Origin: Rhodoferax koreense
Lineage (GTDB): Bacteria; Pseudomonadota; Gammaproteobacteria; Burkholderiales; Burkholderiaceae_C
Length of the DNA stretch: 64,000 nucleotides
Direction: 5' to 3'
Assembly (NCBI RefSeq): GCF_001955695.1
Contig: NZ_CP019236.1
Span: 558,001-622,000 of the forward strand
The position numbers were made by a program, and so were the translations under genes. Below, in pieces: positions 38,783 through 49,900 of the stretch (its first letter is position 1; every line of letters starts with the position of its first letter). The notes below the pieces were generated by a model. The model saw nothing but the letters and a program-made list of their open reading frames with translations. It had not been told where the DNA came from and ran no database searches.

Positions 38783-40066
38783 ATGAACGCCCTGAACATC
38801 GCCGAATACGCCCAAACCCTCGGTTTGCAAGCCAAAGTGGCCTCCGCGCAGATGGCACGTGCGCCAGCCGCTATTAAAAACAAAGTACTTCTACAGCTTG
38901 CCGCCTTGCTGCGCGCAAATGTGGATGCATTGCAGATCGACAACGCGAAGGACCTGGAGCGCGCCGTCGCTGCCGGCCTGCCGGCGCCGATGGTGGACCG
39001 GCTCAAGCTCACGCCGAAGGTGCTCGAGACCTGCGCGCAAGGCTGCGAGCAACTGGCCGCCATGCCCGAGCTCATCGGCGAAATCACCGGCCTGAAGCAG
39101 CAGCCCAGCGGCATCCGCGTGGGCCAGATGCGGGTGCCGATCGGCGTGTTCGGCATGATCTTCGAAAGCCGGCCGAACGTGACCATCGAGGCGGCCAGCC
39201 TGTCGATCAAGAGCGGCAACGCCTGCATCCTGCGCGGCGGCTCCGAAGCCATCGATTCGAACAAGGCCCTGGCGCGGCTGGTGCAGCAGGCGCTGACGGA
39301 TGCCGGCCTGCCCGCCGACGCGGTGCAACTGGTGCAGACCACCGACCGCGAAGTCGTCGGCCAGCTCATCACCATGCCGCAGTTCGTGGACGTGATCATT
39401 CCGCGCGGCGGCAAGGGCCTGATCGAACGCATCAGCCGCGAGGCCAAGGTGCCGGTGATCAAGCACCTGGACGGCAATTGCCACGTCTATGTGGACGACC
39501 CCTGCGACATCGCCATGGCCGTGACAGTGGCCGACAACGCGAAGACGCAGAAATACAGCCCCTGCAATGCCGCCGAGGGACTGCTCGTGGCGCGCGGCGT
39601 GGCGGCGGCGTTCCTGCCGAAGATCGCGGCGATCTATGCGGCCAAGGGTGTGGAGATGCGGTGCGACGCGGCCGCGGCCGAGATCATCCGGACCGCCGTG
39701 GCCGGCGCGAACGTCACGAACGCCACGGAACAAGACTGGTACGAGGAATACCTCGCGCCGGTCATCAGCATCAAGCTGGTGCAAGGCGTGGACGAGGCGA
39801 TCGCGCACATCAACCAATACGGCAGCCACCACACCGACGCCATCCTCACGCGCGACCACCTGCATGCACAGCAATTCCTGCGCGAGGTGGACTCGGCCAG
39901 CGTGATGGTGAATGCGAGCACCCGCTTCGCGGACGGCTTCGAATTCGGGCTCGGCGCCGAGATCGGCATCAGCACCGACAAGTTCCACGCGCGCGGCCCG
40001 GTCGGGCTGGAAGGCCTGACCTCGCTGAAATACGTGGTGCTGGGCGAGGGCGAAATTCGCGGCTAA
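38783..40066 (+). CDS. proA: Glutamate-5-semialdehyde dehydrogenase (gamma-glutamyl phosphate reductase)
   Basis: A 427-residue proline biosynthesis enzyme reducing gamma-glutamyl phosphate with NADPH. It shows the catalytic cysteine in [14 protein letters not shown], the family signature around [20 protein letters not shown], and a normal C-terminus. Start ATG at 38783. Followed by a strong terminator. Confidence 0.95.
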   Translation: MNALNIAEYAQTLGLQAKVASAQMARAPAAIKNKVLLQLAALLRANVDALQIDNAKDLERAVAAGLPAPMVDRLKLTPKVLETCAQGCEQLAAMPELIGEITGLKQQPSGIRVGQMRVPIGVFGMIFESRPNVTIEAASLSIKSGNACILRGGSEAIDSNKALARLVQQALTDAGLPADAVQLVQTTDREVVGQLITMPQFVDVIIPRGGKGLIERISREAKVPVIKHLDGNCHVYVDDPCDIAMAVTVADNAKTQKYSPCNAAEGLLVARGVAAAFLPKIAAIYAAKGVEMRCDAAAAEIIRTAVAGANVTNATEQDWYEEYLAPVISIKLVQGVDEAIAHINQYGSHHTDAILTRDHLHAQQFLREVDSASVMVNASTRFADGFEFGLGAEIGISTDKFHARGPVGLEGLTSLKYVVLGEGEIRG

Positions 40067-40082
40067 AAGACAGTGGGAGCGG

Positions 40083-40107
40083 AAAGGGCGGTCTGGCCCT
40101 TTTCTTG
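40083..40107 (+). terminator. Rho-independent terminator after proA
   Basis: AAAGGGC and GCCCTTT form a perfect 7-bp stem around a 6-base loop, followed by TTCTT, 16 bases after the proA stop. Confidence 0.85.
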
Positions 40108-40154
40108 CAGGCACGGGTGGACGTAACATTATGTTTTTGTTCGCAGGACTCCCG

Positions 40155-41066
40155 ATGCAAACTTTCTCCAAGTGGGTTGGCGCTGCCGGCATTGGCAGCT
40201 TCCTGGCCGGGGTCCTGACTCTCGCGGCGGTGCCCGCCCGGGCCGATGTGCTGGAGAAGATCCGCGCCAGCGGCAGCATCACCCTGGCGCACCGCGACGC
40301 CTCGATTCCTTTCTCCTACCTCGACCAGGACAAGCGGCCCGTGGGGTATTCCATCGACCTGTGCCTGAAGGTGGTGGAGGCGATCCGGCGCGAACTGAAG
40401 CTGGACCGGCTGGAGGTGAAATACCTGCTGGTGACGCCGGCGGCACGCATCGCCGCCATCAGCGAAGGCCAGGCCAGCCTGGAATGCGGCTCGACCACCA
40501 ACACCGCCGAGCGGCGCAAGTCGGTCGACTTCACGATCGCCCACTTCATCTCGTCGTCGCGCCTGCTGGTGCGCACCGATGCGCAGCTCAATGCGATCGA
40601 CCAGCTGGCGGCCCGTACCGTGGTCTCCACCAAGGGCACGACGTCGGTGACCGTGATGCGGCGGCTCAACGACGATCTCGGCCTGAAGATGACCATCGCC
40701 GAAGCGCCGGACCACACCCAGGCCTTCGCCATGGTGGCCGAGGGCAAGGCGGCGGCCTTCGCCATGGACGACGTGCTGCTGTACGGCCTGCGCGCCAACG
40801 CGCCCAAACCCGACGACTACAAGGTGATCGGCAAGCCGCTGACGATGGAGCCCTACGCCATCATGCTGCCCAAGGGCGATGCGGCGTTCAAAAAGGTCGT
40901 CGACCAGGAGGTGCGGCGCGTCATTTTGAGCGGCGAGATCAACGGCCTGTACGCGAAGTGGTTCCAGCAGCCGATTCCGCCCAAGGGCATCAACCTCGCG
41001 CTGCCGATGCCTTACCTGCTGAAAGATTCCTTCAAGTTCCCCAGCGACAAGGTCGGCGACATTTAA
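40155..41066 (+). CDS. Amino-acid-type ABC transporter substrate-binding protein
   Basis: A 303-residue periplasmic binding protein of the glutamate/aspartate family (GltI-like). The signal peptide (residues 1 to about 29) ends AVPARAD. The domain shows IRASGSITLAHRDASIPFSY and the conserved LECGSTTNTAERRKSVDFT. I start at the ATG at 40155, which has AGGA upstream; the ATG at 40131 precedes the signal peptide without a site. No permease or ATPase genes accompany it, so its transporter is elsewhere or it acts alone. Confidence 0.88.
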   Translation: MQTFSKWVGAAGIGSFLAGVLTLAAVPARADVLEKIRASGSITLAHRDASIPFSYLDQDKRPVGYSIDLCLKVVEAIRRELKLDRLEVKYLLVTPAARIAAISEGQASLECGSTTNTAERRKSVDFTIAHFISSSRLLVRTDAQLNAIDQLAARTVVSTKGTTSVTVMRRLNDDLGLKMTIAEAPDHTQAFAMVAEGKAAAFAMDDVLLYGLRANAPKPDDYKVIGKPLTMEPYAIMLPKGDAAFKKVVDQEVRRVILSGEINGLYAKWFQQPIPPKGINLALPMPYLLKDSFKFPSDKVGDI

Positions 41067-41072
41067 CGCGCG

Positions 41073-41091
41073 GCTTCGACCTTGTCGAAGC
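41073..41091. repeat. Perfect hairpin GCTTCGAC-CTT-GTCGAAGC
   Basis: 8-bp arms with a 3-base loop, 6 bases after the binding-protein stop. No T tract follows. It may be a weak terminator or a member of the TTCGAC-type dispersed hairpins common in Burkholderiales. Confidence 0.5.
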
Positions 41092-41183
41092 GCAGGGTCG
41101 CCCCCAGATGGAACGTGTTCAGCGGTTGCACGGGCCCCAGGTCCTAGAATCGTTCCTTTCTCCCCTTCGCCGAAGAAGACCGC

Positions 41184-42479
41184 ATGGTTCCCCATCTCGT
41201 CACCGCCCTGACCGGCCCCATCAATGAGCTCGAGCAGCGCATCCTCGACTCCATGCCGGCGATCGAACGCTGGTTCCGCCTCGAATGGATGGAGCACACG
41301 CCGCCGTTCTACAGCTCGGTCGACATCCGCAACGCCGGCTTCAAGCTCGCGCCGGTGGACACCAACCTGTTCCCCGGCGGCTGGAACAACCTCACCCCGC
41401 AGATGCTGCCGCTGGCGGTGCAGTCGGCCATGGCCGCCATCGAGAAAATCTGCCCCGAGGCGAAGAACCTGCTGCTGATCCCCGAGAACCACACGCGCAA
41501 CACCTTCTACCTGAGCAATGTGGCGCAACTGCAGCGCATCTTCAACATGGCCGGGCTGAACGTGCGCATCGGCTCGATCAATCCGGAGGTGAAGGAGCCC
41601 ACCGAGATCCAGTTGCCCACCGGCGAGAAGGTGCTGCTCGAGCCCGTGATCCGCAGCAAGCGCCGCCTGGGGCTGAAGGATTTCGATCCCTGCACCATCC
41701 TGCTCAACAACGATCTGTCGGCTGGCGCGCCCGGCATCCTGGAAGACCTGCACGAGCAATACCTGCTGCCGCCGCTGCATGCGGGCTGGTCGGTGCGCCG
41801 CAAGAGCAACCATTTCCGCGCTTACGAGGAGTTGTCCAAGCGCTTCGGCAAGCTGCTCGGCATCGACCCCTGGCTGATCAATCCGATGTTCAACAAGTGC
41901 GGCGAGGTGGATTTCGCCAGCGGCACCGGCCTCGACTGCCTGCAGACCAATGTCGACGCGCTGCTGACCAAGGTGCGCCGCAAGTACAAGGAATACGGCA
42001 TCAACGAGAAGCCGTTCGTGATCGTCAAGGCCGACAACGGCACCTACGGCATGGGGATCATGACGGTGCGCGACGTCAAGGACCTGGAAGCGCTGAACCG
42101 CAAGAGCAAGAACAAGATGGGCGTCATCAAGGACGGTCAGACCGTGCACGACGTGATCATCCAGGAAGGCGTGCTGACCAACGAACGCATGAACGAGGGC
42201 GTGGCCGAGCCGGTGGTCTACATGATGGACCGCTACGTGGTCGGCGGTTTCTACCGCGTGCACGCCGAACGCGGCACCGACGAAAACCTCAACGCACCGG
42301 GGTCGAGTTTCGTGCCCCTGGCCTTCGCCGAGAGTTCGCACCTGCCCCAAGTCGGGATGAGAGGCGGCGCTGCCGTGCCGAACCGTTTCTACATGTACGG
42401 CGTGATCGCGCGGCTGGCCATGGTCGCGGCGAGCTACGAGCTCGAAGCCACCGACCCCGACGCCGAGATCTACGAGTAG
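41184..42479 (+). CDS. gshA: Glutamate-cysteine ligase, proteobacterial type
   Basis: A 431-residue enzyme for the first step of glutathione synthesis, of the type common in Betaproteobacteria (TIGR02049-like) rather than the E. coli GshA type. Conserved segments include VDTNLFPGGWNNLTPQM, LIPENHTRNTFYLSNVAQL, KADNGTYGMGIMTV and MMDRYVVGGFYRVH, which suggest an ATP-grasp-like fold. ATG at 41184. Stand-alone gene. Confidence 0.92.
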   Translation: MVPHLVTALTGPINELEQRILDSMPAIERWFRLEWMEHTPPFYSSVDIRNAGFKLAPVDTNLFPGGWNNLTPQMLPLAVQSAMAAIEKICPEAKNLLLIPENHTRNTFYLSNVAQLQRIFNMAGLNVRIGSINPEVKEPTEIQLPTGEKVLLEPVIRSKRRLGLKDFDPCTILLNNDLSAGAPGILEDLHEQYLLPPLHAGWSVRRKSNHFRAYEELSKRFGKLLGIDPWLINPMFNKCGEVDFASGTGLDCLQTNVDALLTKVRRKYKEYGINEKPFVIVKADNGTYGMGIMTVRDVKDLEALNRKSKNKMGVIKDGQTVHDVIIQEGVLTNERMNEGVAEPVVYMMDRYVVGGFYRVHAERGTDENLNAPGSSFVPLAFAESSHLPQVGMRGGAAVPNRFYMYGVIARLAMVAASYELEATDPDAEIYE

Positions 42480-42544
42480 GCCGCTTCAGGCGCGCTGCGG
42501 CGGCCGTCAAGTCCCGTGTGCCGCGCCAGTTGCTGCGCTGCAAC

Positions 42545-42568
42545 AAAACCCTCGGTTGTGGTTTTTTG
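42545..42568 (+). terminator. Weak terminator-like hairpin after gshA
   Basis: AAAACC and GGTTTT arms around a 9-base loop, followed by more T. The stem has only two G-C pairs, so strength is doubtful. Confidence 0.35.
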
Positions 42569-42675
42569 GTGCCACAAAGCCTCGGGCGGCACGTGGCACG
42601 AGCGCAAAATACGCTTCCCCAAGTTCCTGGTAACCCGCCGACCTCCCGAGGTCAACAGACGGGCCCCTGTCGTCA

Positions 42676-44544
<1,869 letters not shown>

Positions 44545-44669
44545 GCTGCATGCCGCGGCGTGCGCCAAAGCACCCTTGAATTGACGGGTATCAGCTTGGA
44601 TGGTCTGGAACGACGTACCATGATCCGGGCGGGCGCATTTCCTGCTTGCCCGTTCCAGGAGGTGTCGAC

Positions 44670-45341
44670 ATGCTGCATCACGTATCCGCTGATTTGCACC
44701 GGCCGTCCGCGACCACGGCCCACGCCGCGGCCCTGGCGCAGTACCGGCAGCGCGCCGATGTCTACGACCTGGAGATGGCGCTGTGGGAGCCGATCCGGCG
44801 CGAGGCGATCCACCAGCTTGCCCTGCGGCCAGGCCAGACCGTGCTCGACGTGGGTTGTGGCACCGGCCTGAGTTTCGGCCCGCTGGTGCAGGCGCTCGGC
44901 GCCCATGGCCGGGTCATTGGCATCGAGCAGAGCCCGGACATGCTGGCCAAGGCGCGCGCACGGGTGGCAGGCTGCGGCTGGGGGCAGGTCGAGCTGCTGT
45001 GCAGCCCGGTGGCGAACGCGCCCATCCAGGGGATGGCCGACGCCGCGCTGTTCCACTTCACGCACGACATCCTGCAGCAGCCCGCGGCCATCACCCAGGT
45101 GCTGCGCCACCTCAAGCCCGGGGCGCGTGTCGTCGCCTCGGGCCTCAAATGGGCCGGGCCCTGGAACTGGTTCACCAATTTCTTCGTGTGGCCCGCGGCG
45201 CTGCATTCGGTGACCTCGTTCGACGGGCTGGACCAGCCCTGGCGCCAGCTGGCCTGGCACCTGCCCGACATGGACTTCCAGATCTGGCTCAACGACGGCG
45301 TCTACATCGCCAGCGGCATCTTCGGCGAACAGGGGGTCTAG
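44670..45341 (+). CDS. Class I SAM-dependent methyltransferase
   Basis: A 223-residue methyltransferase. Motif I is VLDVGCGTGLSFG (about residue 60), the acidic residue after strand 2 is in VIGIEQS, and LKPGARVVASG is the post-motif region. AGGAGG precedes the ATG at 44670. The substrate is unknown; the family includes ubiquinone/menaquinone-type and small-molecule methyltransferases. Convergent with the diguanylate cyclase gene (30-base gap). Confidence 0.85.
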   Translation: MLHHVSADLHRPSATTAHAAALAQYRQRADVYDLEMALWEPIRREAIHQLALRPGQTVLDVGCGTGLSFGPLVQALGAHGRVIGIEQSPDMLAKARARVAGCGWGQVELLCSPVANAPIQGMADAALFHFTHDILQQPAAITQVLRHLKPGARVVASGLKWAGPWNWFTNFFVWPAALHSVTSFDGLDQPWRQLAWHLPDMDFQIWLNDGVYIASGIFGEQGV

Positions 45342-45371
45342 TCGGGCCGGTGGCCACCCCTGCGGCGGGTG

Positions 45372-46922
45372 TCAGGCGGGCGCCATCCGGGCGGGTGACC
45401 AGGTCGTGACCCGGTTGCGGCCACTCTTCTTGGCGTGGTAGAGCGCCTGATCCGCCAGGTCGATCAACGTGGCGGGGTCGGGCACATCGGGGCCGATCTC
45501 GGCCACGCCGAAACTCATCGTGACCTGCACGCCGACATGGTCGCGCAGGGCCGAACCCAGGTTCGCCTCGACATCCTCGCGCAGCCGCTCGGCGATCTCG
45601 GCCGCCTGCGCGGCCGTGCCACCGGGCAGCATGATGCAGAACTCCTCGCCGCCATAGCGGCCCACGAAGTCGCCCAGCCTCAGCCCGCGCGAAAGCGCCT
45701 TGGCTGCGCCCTGGATCACCTGGTCGCCGCCGGCATGGCCGTACTTGTCGTTCACCTGCTTGAAGTGGTCGATGTCGCACATGATGCAGCTGATGGTGGC
45801 GCCGGCGGCCTTGGCCTCGGCGAAGCGCTGTTCGGCCTGCTGCATCAGCGAGCGGCGATTGAAGATGCCGGTGAGCGCGTCGCGCGTGGCCAGCAGCGTC
45901 AACTCTTCGTTCTGCCGCTCGATCTCGCGCTGCGAGGCGCTCAGTGCGCCCAGGGCGACCTGCAGCCGCTCCGTGCGCTCGTGCAGTTCGGTCACGTCGG
46001 AGAAGGTGGCCAGGCAGCCACGCACCTGGTTCGGGCCTTCGGTGATCGGCGCGCAGTTCATCACCAGTTCGCGGCGCGGCAACCCGTCGGCCTCCAGCTT
46101 TAGCGGGATGCCCAGCACGGCCCGCTTGTGCTGCACCGCCTGCCGCCAGGGCAGTGCCTTGGTGTCGGCCGGCAGGGCGCCCAGCAGCCACGGCAGCGTG
46201 GCGGCGTCCACGCCGGTCAACGACGCAGCGGCTTCCTGGTGCAGATCGCAGAACGCGCGGTTGGCCAGCACGATGCGGCCGGAAAGATCGAGCACCAGCA
46301 CGCCTTCGGTGAGGGTGTCGAAGGCGGTGCGCACCCGTTCGGGCACGGCGGCGTTCGGGTCGAGGTGGCGCAGCACGCGCCGCAGGTACAGCGCGAAGGC
46401 GAGGAAGCCCACGCCGGCGAGGAACAACAGCCATCGGACGAGCGGGTCGTGCAGCCACTGGCGTAGCGTGACGGGCAGTGCCGGCTCGAACACAAGTTGC
46501 ACTTCGCCCCACGGCTTGCCGTTGGAGATCAGCGGCAGTCGGATGTTGTCGGCCGTGGACAGGTCTTCCCGCGCCAGCCGCCAGCCGCGCGTGTGTTCGC
46601 CCACCTGCGCCAGGGGGCGGCCGTCCGCGCCGATGACGCGTACCGACAGCAGCGTGGGCTCGCGTTGCTGCGCGTCTTTCAGCGCGCGCTGCACTGCGGC
46701 GTCCGGTGCGGGCAATGCGTCCACGCCCGCGCGCAACGCGAGCACCACTTCACCGCCCACGATGCGCGCCACCTGGGCACGGTAGCGGCGCGCCATCGCT
46801 TCGCGATCGGGCGGGTAGCCAGTGAACACCTCGCCGATCAGCACCAGGGTGATCATCAGCGACACCAGGCCCAGCGCGATGCGCACCGCAGGGCTCAACA
46901 GGCGCTGCATCCAACGCCTCAT
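45372..46922 (-). CDS. Membrane-bound diguanylate cyclase with PAS domain
   Basis: A 516-residue enzyme making c-di-GMP from GTP. Order: membrane helix (about 12-33), a periplasmic domain of about 120 residues, a second membrane helix (about 160-180), a PAS domain (TAFDTLTEGVLVLDLSGRIV region), a short coiled coil, and GGDEF with active motif RYGGEEF. An inhibitory RxxD site (RLGD) lies five residues before GGEEF, so product inhibition is expected. The start is the ATG at 46922, nine bases after GGGAG; the GTG at 46928 is too close. It lies 45 bases after the giant gene on the same strand, so c-di-GMP output may be tied to the surface protein. Confidence 0.9.
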   Translation of the reverse strand: MRRWMQRLLSPAVRIALGLVSLMITLVLIGEVFTGYPPDREAMARRYRAQVARIVGGEVVLALRAGVDALPAPDAAVQRALKDAQQREPTLLSVRVIGADGRPLAQVGEHTRGWRLAREDLSTADNIRLPLISNGKPWGEVQLVFEPALPVTLRQWLHDPLVRWLLFLAGVGFLAFALYLRRVLRHLDPNAAVPERVRTAFDTLTEGVLVLDLSGRIVLANRAFCDLHQEAAASLTGVDAATLPWLLGALPADTKALPWRQAVQHKRAVLGIPLKLEADGLPRRELVMNCAPITEGPNQVRGCLATFSDVTELHERTERLQVALGALSASQREIERQNEELTLLATRDALTGIFNRRSLMQQAEQRFAEAKAAGATISCIMCDIDHFKQVNDKYGHAGGDQVIQGAAKALSRGLRLGDFVGRYGGEEFCIMLPGGTAAQAAEIAERLREDVEANLGSALRDHVGVQVTMSFGVAEIGPDVPDPATLIDLADQALYHAKKSGRNRVTTWSPARMAPA

Positions 46923-46967
46923 GGCCACGGGCTCCCGGACTCCCGGCCCGTTGGCGGCCTCAGGCCG

Positions 46968-49900
46968 TCACCCCGCGCTTGCATCATCTCCGCTCCTCGT
47001 GTTTTCCGCTGCGGCAATGCTGTCTTCCGCCGCCTGGCTCTGGGGGGCACCATCCCTGTTCCGGCCGGCGCGGCCCAGGTCGGCTTTGGGACGCCGCAGC
47101 ACCGGGACCGGATCGAAGTTCTGCCAGGCCGGCGTGGTGGAGAGCATGCTGGTCAGCAAGGCTCCGCCGCGCGTGGCCCAGATCGCCAGGCCCAGCGAGA
47201 GCGCGGCGCTGCCGATCCAGACCGCGTCGACCACCGGCTCGCCGGTGGGAAGCTCGGTATGGCCCCGGTTGCTTTCCAATTCGATCGCGGGCGCTGGGGT
47301 GCGCCGTGTACCGCTCGCGGTGGCGCGCAGCCGCTCCAGCGCTTCGAGCAGTGCGTCGGTTGGCGACAGCGCGAGGTCCCGGCGCTCGGTGAGGCTGGCG
47401 ACAGGATGGAACGCGGCCAGTCTCTGCAAGTCGGCGCCATGGGGGCGCTGGGTTCGGGACGCGGCGATGGCGAGCGGCGCTACCGGCGGTCCCGACCGAT
47501 CACCCTCGTCGGCGCCCGGTTTCCCGGACACTATTGCGTCCGGTGCCGACGCCTGAATGCCGGTGGCGACCTCGGTGCCCGGCGCCGCAGGGCTGGTGGT
47601 GGCGGGCTCGGCTGGTGGCTGTGGCAGCGGCGCCACCGGGGGCGGCCGCACCGGCACTGCGATCTCGTTCTCGGGCAGCCGAACCAGGAAGCTGGCCGTG
47701 CGCGCGGAGCCATCGCTGCTGGTGGCCTGCACGACGATCTCGTAGGGAGCGCCCGGCGCGTCGCCGGCGAGGCGCTGGCTGTCGGCCACCGTGACCACTC
47801 CCGTCGTCGGGTCGATGGTGAAGCGTCCCGAGGCGCTGTCGACCAGGCTGTAGGACACCACGGCCGTGGCATCCGCATCCGATGCATGCACGGTGATGCC
47901 GACCGGTCCGCCGTTCACCACACGGCTGGCGACGATATTGGGCGCGTTGTCGGTGTCGATCAGAGGCGAGACTTGAAATTCATTGACGTCCGTCACCGTC
48001 ACCCGGATCGCCTGTGCCGTGCTTGCCATGCCGTCGCTCACCTGCACCACCACTTCGTAGACACCGTTGTGGTCCGCGTCGGAGGGGTGCTCGGCATCGG
48101 GCGCCTGCGTGAAGCGCAGCACGCCCGTGCTGGCGTCCAGCGTGAAGCGGCCGGCATCGGCGCCACCGGCGATGCTGTAGGTCAGCTGCTGTGGTGGCGT
48201 GTCGGCATCGGTGGCGGTGACCGTGGTGACGACGCTGCTGTTTTCGGGAAGGGACAGGCTGGCGTCGGCGCCGCCACCATTGCTGGTGATCGTCGGCGCG
48301 CGGTTCGGCGTCGCAAGCACCACGTCGCGCGTGGCCGCGATGCTGCCAACGCTGCCGTCGTCGACCGTGAAGCGCACGGTGCGCGTGGCTGGGGCAGGCG
48401 AGGCGCTGTCGTTGGCGAAGGTGATGCTGCGCAGCGCGGCCTGGTAGGCGGCCAGCGTCGCACTTCCGCTCAGTGTGAGCACGCCGGTGCCGGCGTCCCA
48501 ATGGCCCGTGATGCCGTTCTGGTCATTGAAGCCGAGCCTGTCATGGCCGCTTTCATAGTTGGCACTGATGGCGACACTGGCGCCGTGGAGCATGGCGTCG
48601 TCCAGGTCGGCGACCAGCAGGCCGTCGTCGATCAGGACCGCGGCTCCGCCCCGGGCGTACCCGGCAGTCCCGCCGCTGGTCACTACCGTTGGTGCGTCGT
48701 TCACCGGGGTAACGTCCACCGTCATTGTGCGCGGGGTCGGGTCGGTGTCCACGCCGCCATTGGTCGTGCCGCCGTCGTCCTGCACCTGGAAGGTGAAGCT
48801 CGCGTAAGCCGTGCCGTTGGCGTTTGCTGCTGGTGTGAACTTCAGGTTGCCGGCCGTGATGTTGGCCAGGCTGATGCTCTGGCCCGCCGCCACGGCCACG
48901 CCATTCAAGCTCAGGCTGCCGGCGTCCGGGGTTGTCGTGATCTTGACGCTCTGCAAACTGTTGCCGTCGGTATCGCTGAAGCCGAAGTCGCCGACGCCGA
49001 AGGTGTAGACCGTGTCCTCAGTGGTCGTGACCGTGTTGTTCGCACCGCTTGGCGCGCTGTTGACCGAGGTGACATTGACCGTCATCGTGCGGGGGCTCGG
49101 GTCGATGTCGACGCCGCCGTTGGCCGTGCCGCCGTTGTCCTGCACCTGGAAGCTGAAGCTGGCGTAGCCCACGCCACTGGCATTGGCCGCGGGCGTGAAC
49201 ATCAGGTCGCCGGCCGCGATGTCGGCGGCGACGACCATCTGCCCTGCGGTGACGGCCACGCCGTTCAAGGTCAGGCTGCCGGCACCGGGCGCCGTCGTGA
49301 TCTTCACGGCCAGTAGGGCATGGCCATCGACGTCGCTGAAGCCGAAGTCCGCCACGTTGAAGACATGTGCCGTGTTCTCGAAGGTCGCGACGGTCCTGTC
49401 CGTACCCGTGGGCGCATCGTTGACCGACGTCACATTGACCGTCATCGTGCGCGGGGTCGGGTCGGTGTCCACGCCGCCATTGGCCGTACCGCCGTCGTCC
49501 TGCACCTGGAACGTGAAACTCGCGTAGCCTGCACCACTGGCATTGGCCGCTGGCGTGAACTTCAGGTTGCCCGCCGTGATGTTGGCCAGGCTGATGCTCT
49601 GGCCCGCCGTCACGGCCGCGCCGTTGAGTGTCAGGTTACCGGCGCCGGGTACCGTGGCGATGCGCACACCCTGCAGGGCGTTGCCGTCCACATCGCTGAA
49701 GCCGAAGTCCGTGGCGGTGAAGATGTAGGCCGTGTCTTCGAGGGTCGAGACCGTCTTGTCGCTGCCTGTGGGCGCATCGTTGACCGACGTCACATTGACC
49801 GTCATCGTGCGCGGGGTCGGGTCGGTGTCCACGCCGCCATTGGCCGTACCGCCGTCGTCCTGCACCTGAAAGGTGAAGCTCGCATAGCCCGCACCGTTGG

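Noticed and set aside
39969-42350. 793-codon minus-strand frame over the binding protein and gshA
   Set aside because: Spans two real genes and their gap, no domain, no ribosome-binding site.
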